Program-made: the position numbers and the translations under genes
The notes under the pieces: model-generated
Told to the model about the DNA's origin: nothing
Database searches by the model: none
What the model saw: the letters and a program-made list of their open reading frames with translations, nothing else
Shown: positions 38,375 to 46,859 of the stretch, in pieces
How positions within the stretch are numbered: position 1 is the stretch's first letter
How the letters are laid out: every line of letters starts with the position of its first letter
Assembly (NCBI GenBank): GCA_023665805.1
Contig: JAMPDJ010000013.1
Coordinates: 1 to 64,000 of the forward strand
Length of the DNA: 64,000 bases
From: Bacteroides sp.
Lineage (GTDB): Bacteria > Bacteroidota > Bacteroidia > Bacteroidales > Bacteroidaceae
Direction of reading: 5' to 3'

Positions 38375-40504
38375 ATGCCAACACACACACAAACACTATT
38401 TTTCATAGATTATTTCCAGCCCGACAATCCCAACGGCATATGCACTTACAGGCATAATCTGCAGGATGCATTCCGCCATTGCAGCGCATGGAGAATAATC
38501 ATGGTGCTCCTGAAAGCAAAATGCAGCGGCATCTGCATGGACTCCAAGGATGGAACGGAGACGATGCTTGTCCCGTTCGACATAGGTTTCAGGTGCAAGA
38601 CGGCCAACAACATGCAGTTCGTGAAGGCCATGAAGGCCATAGCCTCGGACAACAGGTGCATAGTGCATTTCAACTGGATGAACCATGCGCCTTTGGGCAT
38701 CGTGATAAAAAAGCACATGGACGCACGCATCGTCCTGACAAAGCACTGCGTGTTCTGGAGAGAAAGCATCGTGTCCAACTATCCGATGTACTATCATCTG
38801 CAGTCATATCTGGAAACAAAGGAAAAATCATCCTTTCTGGCCAAGATGATACTGCGCGAGGAGATGCTCTTCTTCAACAGTGCGGACAAGACAATTACCG
38901 TAACCGAGGATGCCAAACGGGTAGTGGAGTTCTTCTATTCCGTTCCATCTCAATCCGTTGCATGCATACACAATGGATTCCATGGTACGGCCAGCGCATG
39001 TCCCAAATCAGAAATAAGGAAACGGTTGGGATATGGCGGACAGGAAAAGATAATGCTGTACTTCGGACATGTCGCGGAGAAAAAAGGACTGCTCCATCTG
39101 ATGGACATCGCGCATTTGTTGAACCGTAAACTACAGGATTTCCGTCTAATCATATGCGGGAAAGGCGATTTCGACGCGGTATTGAGACACATGGCCGCCC
39201 CGTTGCGAAGCCATGTCGACTTTACGGGGCACCTGGAAAAGGAGGAACTGTCGCACTATCTGGCCATTGCCGATGCGTGCGTGGTTCCGTCGCTGATGGA
39301 ACAGTGCAGCTATGCCACATTGGAGGCCGTGCATGCCAACGTGCCGCTGATCATGAGCGACATACCGGGATTGCGCGAGTTGTCGTATCCGCATAATAAA
39401 TATATGATCCGCCACAAGATGCTTCCATCCCGCATAGAGGCGGACACGGCATCGGCTGCAGAACGGGCCATGGAGCTGTTCAACAATGCAGGACTGCGTG
39501 GCGACCATGTAAGGAACATGGCGGAACATGTCAGGAAACACTTTTCCGTGGCGGCAATGGTAAAGGCCACGCTGCAAACTTACGAGGAGGAGATGTGGGC
39601 TTGCGACAGCCAGCAGACCGACGGTCCATTGGTCAGTGTGGTAATGCCATGCCATAATGGTGCGCGATACATTTCCGAAGCCATAGGAAGCGTGCTTTCC
39701 CAATCCTACGGCAACTGGGAACTGATAGTGGTGGACGATGGCTCCACAGACGACAGCCGGACCATTGTAAAATCCATAAAAGACAGCCGGATTACCCTTG
39801 TATACAATAAAAAGAATTATGGAATCTGTCATTCCCTGAACAAGGGCATAAAAAGAGCCAAGGGCAAATACATAGCCCGTCTGGACGCGGACGACATGAT
39901 GCTGCCCGGCAGACTGTCCGTCCAAATAGAGTTTATGGAGCAGCATCCCGATTATGCCGTTGTGGGCGGCAACCATATCGTCATGGACATGGACGGCATG
40001 CCATTGGGGATGACGGCGTATCCCGAAACAGACAAGGAAATAAGGTTCTTCGCCAACATCTTCAATCCATTTGCCCACAGTTCCGTGATGATACGCAAGG
40101 CAGTGCTTGACGAGGGGTACAGGTATTCCAACAAATATCCGTACTGCGAGGACTACCACCTGTGGATGCAAATAATCAAGAAACACAAGTTCCATAACTT
40201 GCAGCAAACCATAACGCTCTATAGGAAGAACGAAAAAGGGCTGTCCGTCACGAATGCAAAAGAACAATATGAGAATTCATTGGAAATATCATGCAGCCAC
40301 ATGAAACGCAACGGGGTCGACATAAAAGACGATGAACTCAAATTGCTGAGTGCCATGCGCATGGCGGTGCCAAATGATTTCTGGAAAGCGCATGACAAAG
40401 AGTTGAGTGCGTTCATAATGAGGCTGAGTGACGGATACGGCTACGATTTGGACACCCGGGAACTGTACTTCATGAGATATTGTGTCGAGCACAAGTATTT
40501 CTGA
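38375..40504 (+). CDS. Two-domain glycosyltransferase (GT4 plus GT2) in the GG-peptide locus
   Basis: 709 aa, no signal peptide or membrane helix. The N-terminal half is GT4-like (FIDYFQPDNPNGICTYR, FGHVAEKKGLLHLMD, EQCSYATLEAV). The C-terminal half (about 420-650) is GT2, fold GT-A: VSVVMPCHNGARYISEAI, DDGSTDD and the RLDADDM metal motif. Both transfer nucleotide-sugar residues, so the protein can probably add two sugars in turn. Glycosyltransferases with this N-terminus are known to accompany GG-leader precursors in Bacteroidetes (from memory of those families). It lies between cargo 2/A5 and cargo 3, so it may glycosylate a cargo. It starts 32 bp after A5. Confidence 0.85.
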   Translation: MPTHTQTLFFIDYFQPDNPNGICTYRHNLQDAFRHCSAWRIIMVLLKAKCSGICMDSKDGTETMLVPFDIGFRCKTANNMQFVKAMKAIASDNRCIVHFNWMNHAPLGIVIKKHMDARIVLTKHCVFWRESIVSNYPMYYHLQSYLETKEKSSFLAKMILREEMLFFNSADKTITVTEDAKRVVEFFYSVPSQSVACIHNGFHGTASACPKSEIRKRLGYGGQEKIMLYFGHVAEKKGLLHLMDIAHLLNRKLQDFRLIICGKGDFDAVLRHMAAPLRSHVDFTGHLEKEELSHYLAIADACVVPSLMEQCSYATLEAVHANVPLIMSDIPGLRELSYPHNKYMIRHKMLPSRIEADTASAAERAMELFNNAGLRGDHVRNMAEHVRKHFSVAAMVKATLQTYEEEMWACDSQQTDGPLVSVVMPCHNGARYISEAIGSVLSQSYGNWELIVVDDGSTDDSRTIVKSIKDSRITLVYNKKNYGICHSLNKGIKRAKGKYIARLDADDMMLPGRLSVQIEFMEQHPDYAVVGGNHIVMDMDGMPLGMTAYPETDKEIRFFANIFNPFAHSSVMIRKAVLDEGYRYSNKYPYCEDYHLWMQIIKKHKFHNLQQTITLYRKNEKGLSVTNAKEQYENSLEISCSHMKRNGVDIKDDELKLLSAMRMAVPNDFWKAHDKELSAFIMRLSDGYGYDLDTRELYFMRYCVEHKYF

Positions 40505-40606
40505 CATAGCACATGTACATGCTGTACCGAATGACTGAAAACAACGACAGACAAGCTTATCATCCAGTGAGGATGGCATTTAACTAACCTAACAAATTTA
40601 ACAATT

Positions 40607-40951
40607 ATGAGAAAAAAGATTAGACAAGCATTGGCAGAACTGAGCCAGGAGTGCACTGCGTTATCACATCAAGAAATGGTAAATGCTGTAGGTGGAGACA
40701 GATATTATTTTGACTCGTCGGGAATGCTGATAGACCAAAAAGAATCAACAGACAATGTTGCTATTGTTGGAGACAACACATTAGCGTTATATGGCAGTTT
40801 GAGCGGTTATGATGCTACTGATAAAAATGAACAATACAAATGCACATATTACACAGGTGATGGCGTATCTGACCGTTTATTTGAATTTCTTGCCAACAAC
40901 ACAGATGTTGAAATTTCTACACAAAAAGGCAGCAAGTATCATAAAATTTGA
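40607..40951 (+). CDS. Double-glycine-leader cargo 3, shortened
   Basis: 114 aa. The same 30-residue GG leader is followed by 84 residues aligned with cargo 1 through GVSDRLFEFLANNTDVE, after which the sequence departs (ISTQKGSKYHKI) and stops. The divergence falls at the putative catalytic Glu of cargo 1, so HxH and SxxD are absent. The upstream ~55 bases match cargos 1 and 2. Family A6 starts 23 bp after its stop, the tightest cargo-family A pair here. Confidence 0.75.
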   Translation: MRKKIRQALAELSQECTALSHQEMVNAVGGDRYYFDSSGMLIDQKESTDNVAIVGDNTLALYGSLSGYDATDKNEQYKCTYYTGDGVSDRLFEFLANNTDVEISTQKGSKYHKI

Positions 40952-40974
40952 GCCTCATCATAACAGAACAAACT

Positions 40975-41961
40975 ATGAAAACCATATTTGCAATCACGTT
41001 GGCCTTCCTTTCCATCTTAGGAGCGTATGGCCAACATGAAATGTCGTTCTCTCGTCTGCAAGACCTGTGGGAAGACTATCAAAAAGACGCATTAAAAGCC
41101 CCGATTATGCTTCAACTGAATCATTTCAAAGACAGTGTCAGTGTCAATGAAATGAAAGAGGCTTTTCTGAAGTACAAGAATCAGATATTCCGCACATCTC
41201 CCTACGAAGGGTTTGATTCGGTCCAGTATTTTCCTTTTGGAGAAAAGGTAATGATATTGTCACCCTTGAAGCGTCACCGGCAAAAGAAAATCAGAGAATG
41301 CCGCGCCATATGGGGCGGATGGCATGCACGCCAATCCATTGTAGACCTGAAGGACAAAAACGGAGTGTCTCAAAAAAAACTTGTGGAGAAACTTAACGCA
41401 AGCAAGGAAGAATGGCTGGATGGAGAACTTGTCGCTCTAAGAAAACCACAATGGTATATGGGCTTCATTGTATCGGCCTTTCCATGTTACGAAGTATACG
41501 AACACGGGAGAATGGTCGCCTTGGAAGACGGAGCATTCCCTTGTTCCGACTTTTTCTCATACGCTGCTCCTACCGGGAATCACTGTTACTGGTATTCCAA
41601 AATAGATGACGGGACAAACATGCTTGGTGCATTGCTTGGAATGGAAACCAACATGCCGCTTCCGGAAAGAGCGTTCTCCGTGCTGCTATATGATACTTCA
41701 ACACGGGATGACAAACAAAAACTCAAGACACCATATACTATTGAACTTCTTGAACCGGAAAATGCCGACAAGGAAACATTGAAGCTATTCAACAGATTCA
41801 AACGTTTTGTCGAAAGCATACCATCCAACGCGTTCCGGCCTTACTACACCACGGACTTCCGCATCATGACAGGACGTTACTATCGCGTGACTGTAAACAA
41901 GTGCGGATGGCTGGTGGAGGACTACTTCGGGATTAACCAAGGCAGAAGGTTTGTGCAGTAG
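40975..41961 (+). CDS. Family A exported protein 6
   Basis: 328 aa from the Met at 40975; signal peptide ending AYGQ. Family blocks: KDSVSVNEMKEAFLKYK, SPLKRHRQKKIRECRA, DKNGVSQKKL, WYMGFIVS, DFFSYA, PERAFSVLLYD, ELLEPENADKET and the full C-terminal motif. It ends in a short basic extension after DYFGIN. It directly follows cargo 3 and precedes A7 by 114 bp; the repeat 41972-42063 lies between. Confidence 0.75.
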   Translation: MKTIFAITLAFLSILGAYGQHEMSFSRLQDLWEDYQKDALKAPIMLQLNHFKDSVSVNEMKEAFLKYKNQIFRTSPYEGFDSVQYFPFGEKVMILSPLKRHRQKKIRECRAIWGGWHARQSIVDLKDKNGVSQKKLVEKLNASKEEWLDGELVALRKPQWYMGFIVSAFPCYEVYEHGRMVALEDGAFPCSDFFSYAAPTGNHCYWYSKIDDGTNMLGALLGMETNMPLPERAFSVLLYDTSTRDDKQKLKTPYTIELLEPENADKETLKLFNRFKRFVESIPSNAFRPYYTTDFRIMTGRYYRVTVNKCGWLVEDYFGINQGRRFVQ

Positions 41962-41971
41962 AATGTAATTT

Positions 41972-42063
41972 ATGGACTCCCGTAACTCCATCTTCGTAAG
42001 ATCGACATTCTGCCAGATAACATCAAATAACAATATAAACTAATTTACGCTACTTACTTAACT
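41972..42063. repeat. ~93-bp intergenic repeat, copy 1
   Basis: It is about 85% identical to the complement of 61822-61914. Both include GACTCC..ACTCCATCTTCGTAAGAT and CAAATAACAATATAAACTAATT. It ends 12 bp before the A7 start. Confidence 0.75.
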
Positions 42064-42075
42064 AAAAGAGAAACC

Positions 42076-43053
42076 ATGAAAAGATTATTTTCAATAATGT
42101 TGGCCTCCCTCTCCATATTAGGAGCGTATGGCCAAACGGAAATGCCGTTTTCCAAGTTGCTGAGCAAGTGGGAACGTTACCAAAGATATTTGTCAGGAGA
42201 ACCGAAAACTCTTAACTTAACACACTTCAAAGACAGCGTAGGCGTAGAAGAAATGAAAGATGCCTTTTACAAGTACAAGGATCACAAGTTCCTGGTATCT
42301 CCATATGCCGGTCTGGATTCCATCCTTTTTATACCAACGTTCGGGACACGGGCAGTGATACTATCCCCACTGAAACGGTATCCTCAAAAGGATGTCAGGG
42401 AATGCCGTGCCACATTAGGCGGATGGTACGGGCGTCTTTTTATAGAGGATCTCAAAGACAAGGACGGCGTGTCTCGCAAAGATCTTGCGGATACACTAAA
42501 TAGAGACAAGAGCCGGTGGTTGGATGGAGAACTCATTACCCTCGGCAGTCCACAGTGGTATATGGGCTTTGTCGTCTCTGCTGTTCCACAATTGGAGATA
42601 TATGATAAAGGCAGATTGATAGGACGTGATGCGAGAGCCTTTGATGCCCCGGACTATTTTGCATTTACAACTCCCATATTTGATGGTTTCTGGAATAGTA
42701 CTTGCGGAGCAAATCTTCTTGGTGCATTACATGGGGTATTCACTTCTGTCCATCAACGTCTTCCCGAAAGATGTTTTTCCGTACTGCTATATGAGAATCC
42801 CAGACCGCGAGGCAAGAAGCCGATCTACACTTTGGAATTACTGGAACCCAAGGCAGCGGACAAGGAGACCATGGAACTGTTTAAAGACTTCAGGCGGTTC
42901 GTGGAAAGTATACCGGAAATGGCATTCCGTCCATACTACACAACGGATTTCCGTATAATGACAGGACGGTACTATCGTGTGACAGTAAACAAGTGCGGAT
43001 GGCTGGTGGAAGACTATTTCGAATTGAACAGAAATAGAGCGTTTGACGATTAG
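42076..43053 (+). CDS. Family A exported protein 7
   Basis: 325 aa; signal peptide ending AYGQ. Family blocks: KDSVGVEEMKDAFYKYK, SPLKRYPQKDVRECRA, DKDGVSRKDLAD, WYMGFVVS, PERCFSVLLYE, ELLEPKAADKETM and the C-terminal motif. A Gly replaces the usual Ser in VSVEEM. It is the last full member; a fragment of the same family follows within 40 bp. The 93-bp repeat sits in its upstream region. Confidence 0.75.
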   Translation: MKRLFSIMLASLSILGAYGQTEMPFSKLLSKWERYQRYLSGEPKTLNLTHFKDSVGVEEMKDAFYKYKDHKFLVSPYAGLDSILFIPTFGTRAVILSPLKRYPQKDVRECRATLGGWYGRLFIEDLKDKDGVSRKDLADTLNRDKSRWLDGELITLGSPQWYMGFVVSAVPQLEIYDKGRLIGRDARAFDAPDYFAFTTPIFDGFWNSTCGANLLGALHGVFTSVHQRLPERCFSVLLYENPRPRGKKPIYTLELLEPKAADKETMELFKDFRRFVESIPEMAFRPYYTTDFRIMTGRYYRVTVNKCGWLVEDYFELNRNRAFDD

Positions 43054-43089
43054 AATCGTAGCATTTGGGGTAAGAAACACGAAGGACAG

Positions 43090-43325
43090 AAAAACACTAC
43101 ACTCTTGAATTGCTCGAACCCAAGGAAGCGGACAAGGAAACCGTGAAACTGTTCGAGGATTTCAAGAAGTTTGTAGAACGTCTACCCGAAGGGGCATTCA
43201 AACCCTACTACACCACGGACTTCCGTATTATGACAGGACGGTACTATCGCGTGACCGTCAACAAGTGCGGATGGCTGGTGGAAGATTTCTTCGAAATTAA
43301 CCAAGGCGGAAAGTTTGTGCAGTAG
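43090..43325 (+). pseudogene. Family A C-terminal fragment (copy 8)
   Basis: From ACTACACTCTTGAATTGC (~43094) the sequence encodes only the last ~75 residues of family A, in frame through PYYTTDFRIMTGRYY and KCGWLVEDFF. The first two-thirds and the signal peptide are missing. The first ~110 bases are nearly identical to A5 (38126-38240), but the end (NQGGKFVQ) resembles A6. It is the product of unequal recombination and may donate sequence to the full genes. Confidence 0.8.
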
Positions 43326-43384
43326 AATGTTGCCGGATTGCAACAAGTTTATGCGTAAGATGATGTCATATCACTATTTTATCA

Positions 43385-43392
43385 TACATTTG
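43385..43392 (+). promoter_or_regulatory. -7 box (TACATTTG) before surE
   Basis: TACATTTG lies 32 bases before the surE start. No clear TTTG sits at the normal upstream distance. Confidence 0.5.
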
Positions 43393-43423
43393 CAGTGTCA
43401 TTTCAAACCGACAGCAACACGAC

Positions 43424-44176
43424 ATGGACACAAGACCCACCATTCTCGTCACCAACGATGACGGTTATCAGGCACAAGGCATACGCTTCCTGACAGAGAT
43501 AATGAAAAAATTAGGCCACACCATAGTGGTGGCACCGGACAGTGCCCGCAGCGGTGCCGGGTGCTCGATCACCAGCCGCCTGCCGGTGACAGTGGAGCAA
43601 GTGGAGCCGGGAGTCTATGCCTGCTCGGGCACCCCGGTGGACTGCGTGAAAATCGCACTGGAAAAGGTACTGCCCTGCCCTCCGGACCTGGTGGTAAGCG
43701 GCATCAATCACGGCGACAACGCCTCCATTTCCCTGCACTACAGCGGTACGGTCGGCGCCACACTGGAAGCCTGCATGAAGGGCATACCCGCCATAGCCTA
43801 CAGCCTCAGGACAAACAAGAACAGTTGCGACTTCACCCCATACGCCGCAGTCATCGAGGAATGGACCGGCAGAGTCCTCCGCGACGGCCTGCCGGCCGAC
43901 ACCATCCTGAACATCAATTTTCCAGAGGTTCCCCACTTGTCCGGAGCACGCGTATGCCGCATGGCACGCGGAATGTGGCACACGGAATGGGAAGACTCGG
44001 GCACCGATGCGGAAGGCAGAAGCGTCTACACCCTCACTGGAACATTCCGCAATCTGGAACCCGAGGCCACCGACACCGACTACTGGGCCATGGACCACGG
44101 TATGGCCGCCGTCACGCCACTGACTTTGGACATGACCGACTACGGACTGCTGAACTCCTTGGCAGGCAAGGAATAA
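43424..44176 (+). CDS. surE: 5'/3'-nucleotidase SurE
   Basis: 250 aa. The metal site begins TNDDGYQAQG (residues about 9-18), with SARSGAGCSI and SGINHGDN as the other family motifs. SurE removes phosphate from nucleoside monophosphates and short polyphosphates in the cytoplasm, and matters for stationary-phase survival. In many Bacteroidetes it is followed by lpxB; here a DUF389 gene and lpxB lie in the opposite direction, separated by a terminator. Confidence 0.95.
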   Translation: MDTRPTILVTNDDGYQAQGIRFLTEIMKKLGHTIVVAPDSARSGAGCSITSRLPVTVEQVEPGVYACSGTPVDCVKIALEKVLPCPPDLVVSGINHGDNASISLHYSGTVGATLEACMKGIPAIAYSLRTNKNSCDFTPYAAVIEEWTGRVLRDGLPADTILNINFPEVPHLSGARVCRMARGMWHTEWEDSGTDAEGRSVYTLTGTFRNLEPEATDTDYWAMDHGMAAVTPLTLDMTDYGLLNSLAGKE

Positions 44177-44209
44177 TAAAAGATTCCAAAAACATCCGAC
44201 ATATCAAGC

Positions 44210-44250
44210 ACGCAGGCTCCGCCGTCAAACCAAGACAGCGGAGCCTGCGT
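44210..44250. terminator. Bidirectional terminator between surE and the DUF389 gene
   Basis: Thirteen-base arms ACGCAGGCTCCGC (44210-44222) and GCGGAGCCTGCGT (44238-44250) pair perfectly around a 15-base loop. T-rich sequence follows on both strands, so it serves both convergent genes. Confidence 0.85.
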
Positions 44251-44275
44251 GTGTCGTTTCCTTTTCCTGCCAGCC

Positions 44276-45646
44276 TCACTCTTTGGCAAGATGCACGCAC
44301 ACCTTCAAGTCGTGGCGTGCCAGACGTGCCATGAGCCACGCCCTCATGCGTGCCTCCTCCTCAGGCTTGATGCGTCCCGTCAATTCTATGTCGACGACAT
44401 ACACCGCGCTGTCCAGCATGACGGAGTCCCCACGATAGGCATGTACCCCGCGCCCTGTGGACACGGAATTCACCGCGGGGAACAAAGCTGTCAGTTCCGG
44501 CAAAAGCGTGCGGGAGAAACTCCCGGCACCTGCATATCGCGCCAAGCTGTCGCGCAAGATCCTGACCTCCTGCTCCACGTCGGCCAGCTGCCGTTGTGCG
44601 GACAAGGTCTTGCTTTTCTCGCTGAATATCATGCCACGTACCCTTTCCTCGTCCAGGCCTTTGGTTCCTTGAACGATGTCCAATGCTACACCCTCCAAGC
44701 CATATCGGGGCAACTGGGAACGCATCTCGGCTATCCGGACACTGTCCACGGATTCACCCAACATGATCATGCGGATGGTACCGGTATTATAGTCAAAGTC
44801 CTGGGAAACGACCCTGGCCTCATTGCAATGCACCGCCTCCCTGCAGAACTCCTGGCAACGATTCATGAATACCGTTTCCTTCACAATCCGCACGGTTATG
44901 AATATGCTGGGGATGATGGTGACTATGCAGATGAAAGTGATGATACGCTTGACCTGCTTCTCGCGCACCTTGTCCACAAACACCTTTTTGGGATAGCGCA
45001 TCACGAATGTCACACCGATGAAAGTGGCCAAAGAGATGAAAATCGTATTGATGAGATACAGGTACAACGCCCCTATGGCAAACAGCCAGTTGCCTGTTCC
45101 CAAGCCAAAGCCTGCCGTGCAGAGAGGCGGCATGAGAGCCGTGGCGATGGCCACTCCGGGGATGACGTTGCCCGTGCGCTGGCTGCGGCTGCTCAATGCC
45201 ACTATGCCCGCCAGACCGCCACAGAGGGCTATGCCCACATCATATATAGTGGGTGACGTGCGTGCCAGCAGCTCCGACTGCGCCTCGTCCAAGGGGGTCA
45301 GCAGGAAGTATACCGTTGCCGTGACCACGCTGAAGAGGGTGGCCACCAGATAGTTCTTGGCAGCACGTTTGAACAGGCGGAAGTCATTGATGCCCACGGC
45401 CATGCCCATGCAGATGATGGGGCCCATCAGAGGAGAAATAAGCATGGCACCTATGATTACGGCGGCACTGTTGGTATTCAGCCCCAGCGAGGCCACGAAG
45501 ATGGCCAGAACCAGAATCCACAGCTTGGTTCCCCGGAACTCCGCACCGGCCTCTATGGCGGCAATGGTTTCCTGTTCGGGTGCCATGTCATCGTCCAAGC
45601 TCAGTATCTCGTGCAGCTTGGAACGCACTTTTTGTAATATATTCAT
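44276..45646 (-). CDS. DUF389 family inner-membrane protein
   Basis: 456 aa. Six or seven hydrophobic helices fill residues about 40-260, including the DUF389 blocks SAAVIIGAMLISPLMGPI and GVAIATALMPPLCTAG. The C-terminal ~200 residues are soluble, with a coiled-coil stretch (about 345-370) and a beta-rich end. The family's biochemical role is unknown. It begins 40 bp after the end of lpxB, in the same direction. Confidence 0.9.
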   Translation of the reverse strand: MNILQKVRSKLHEILSLDDDMAPEQETIAAIEAGAEFRGTKLWILVLAIFVASLGLNTNSAAVIIGAMLISPLMGPIICMGMAVGINDFRLFKRAAKNYLVATLFSVVTATVYFLLTPLDEAQSELLARTSPTIYDVGIALCGGLAGIVALSSRSQRTGNVIPGVAIATALMPPLCTAGFGLGTGNWLFAIGALYLYLINTIFISLATFIGVTFVMRYPKKVFVDKVREKQVKRIITFICIVTIIPSIFITVRIVKETVFMNRCQEFCREAVHCNEARVVSQDFDYNTGTIRMIMLGESVDSVRIAEMRSQLPRYGLEGVALDIVQGTKGLDEERVRGMIFSEKSKTLSAQRQLADVEQEVRILRDSLARYAGAGSFSRTLLPELTALFPAVNSVSTGRGVHAYRGDSVMLDSAVYVVDIELTGRIKPEEEARMRAWLMARLARHDLKVCVHLAKE

Positions 45647-45685
45647 ATTAGTGTCAGTATTTTTTCTTAATCGTCGGAGATACTC

Positions 45686-46852
45686 TCACCGCACTATCAG
45701 ACGTGCGGCATGCTCCGGGGCACCGGGTTCGCCCAGAAGGGACATCACCTTGTCATACCCTCCCTGCTGACGGCTGCGACAGGCCTCATCGAAGAGGACA
45801 CTCCCAAGTTCCCGTCTCAGACGGCCGGGAGTGAGGTCTCCGGCCACCAGTTCGGGTACCACATCGGTACCGGCTATCAGGTTGACCAGAGAGACGTAAG
45901 GCACCTTCAGCACAAAACGTCTCAGCAGCGACACCAAACGGCCGCAGCGCATGGCATAGCACACCACCTGCGGCACTCCCATGATAGCGGTCTCCAGAGT
46001 GGCCGTGCCACTGGTCACCAATGCGGCACGGGCATTGTGCAAGAGCAGGAAGCTGCTGCGGCTGCCCTGACACGGAGCCAGGACTATCCGTTGGCGGAAG
46101 GCATCACCGGAATCCTGTCCCAAGGCACGCGAAAGAACCGTTTCATAGAATTCCCTCTGCATGCCGGGTGCCGCGGCTATGACATACTGCACATCCCCCC
46201 CCACCTCGCGAGCGGCGCGGAGCATTGCAGGAAGATTGCTCTCTATTTCCTGACGGCGGCTGCCGGGCATCAGGGCCAGGACGGGAGATGGCCCCAGCCC
46301 GAGGGCAGTGCGCCACCGTTCCATGTCGTCCGGGGCGAGAGACCGGCGGAAAGCCGCAATCTCGTCCAAAGTGGGATTGCCTACATAATCCACATGATAG
46401 CCATACCTCCGGGCATACCAATCCACCTCGAACGGCAGTATGCTCAGCACCATGTCCACATGTCGCTTCATCCGCGCCACGCGGCCTTCCTTCCACGCCC
46501 ACACTTTCGGTGGAATGTAATATACCACCTTGGGAACAGGAGCATCCCCGGCGGATTGCATCCGTGCAACGACATTGCGGCGGAACCACGAGGCCATGCC
46601 AAGATTAAAACCGGGATAGTCAACCAGCACCAGCCTGTCAGGGCGAAACTCACGTATGGCCCTGCGGCATTCCTTCATGCCCCGCAATATCGTCCACAGA
46701 TGCATGACGACGGTAACAAACCCCATGTAAGCCAAGTCCGGACGGTACCAGTAACGAATCTCCGCCCCGGCATCCTCCATGCGTATGGCATCCATCAAGT
46801 GCACTGCATGCAGGTCGCCACTTGGTTCTCCGGCAATTACAAAATATCTCAT
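45686..46852 (-). CDS. lpxB: Lipid-A-disaccharide synthase LpxB with short internal deletion
   Basis: 388 aa. LpxB joins UDP-diacylglucosamine and lipid X to form the lipid A disaccharide. The N-terminus (IAGEPSGDLHA), the FMGF-type segment (AYMGFVTVVMH), DYPGFNL, PPKVWAWKEGR, the PGSRRQEI donor-site motif and SGTATLET are all present. The sequence passes from AEIRYWYRP straight into DLAYMGF, where homologs have about 14 more residues with a conserved Gly-Gly..Met loop. This looks like an in-frame deletion, so activity is uncertain. The promoter lies just upstream. Confidence 0.88.
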   Translation of the reverse strand: MRYFVIAGEPSGDLHAVHLMDAIRMEDAGAEIRYWYRPDLAYMGFVTVVMHLWTILRGMKECRRAIREFRPDRLVLVDYPGFNLGMASWFRRNVVARMQSAGDAPVPKVVYYIPPKVWAWKEGRVARMKRHVDMVLSILPFEVDWYARRYGYHVDYVGNPTLDEIAAFRRSLAPDDMERWRTALGLGPSPVLALMPGSRRQEIESNLPAMLRAAREVGGDVQYVIAAAPGMQREFYETVLSRALGQDSGDAFRQRIVLAPCQGSRSSFLLLHNARAALVTSGTATLETAIMGVPQVVCYAMRCGRLVSLLRRFVLKVPYVSLVNLIAGTDVVPELVAGDLTPGRLRRELGSVLFDEACRSRQQGGYDKVMSLLGEPGAPEHAARLIVR

Positions 46853-46859
46853 CGGGGTA

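Noticed and set aside
29331..43053. Family A proteins as GG-exporter cargo
   Set aside because: They all have Sec signal peptides cleaved before Gln and no double-glycine leader, so the C39 exporter would not recognise them.
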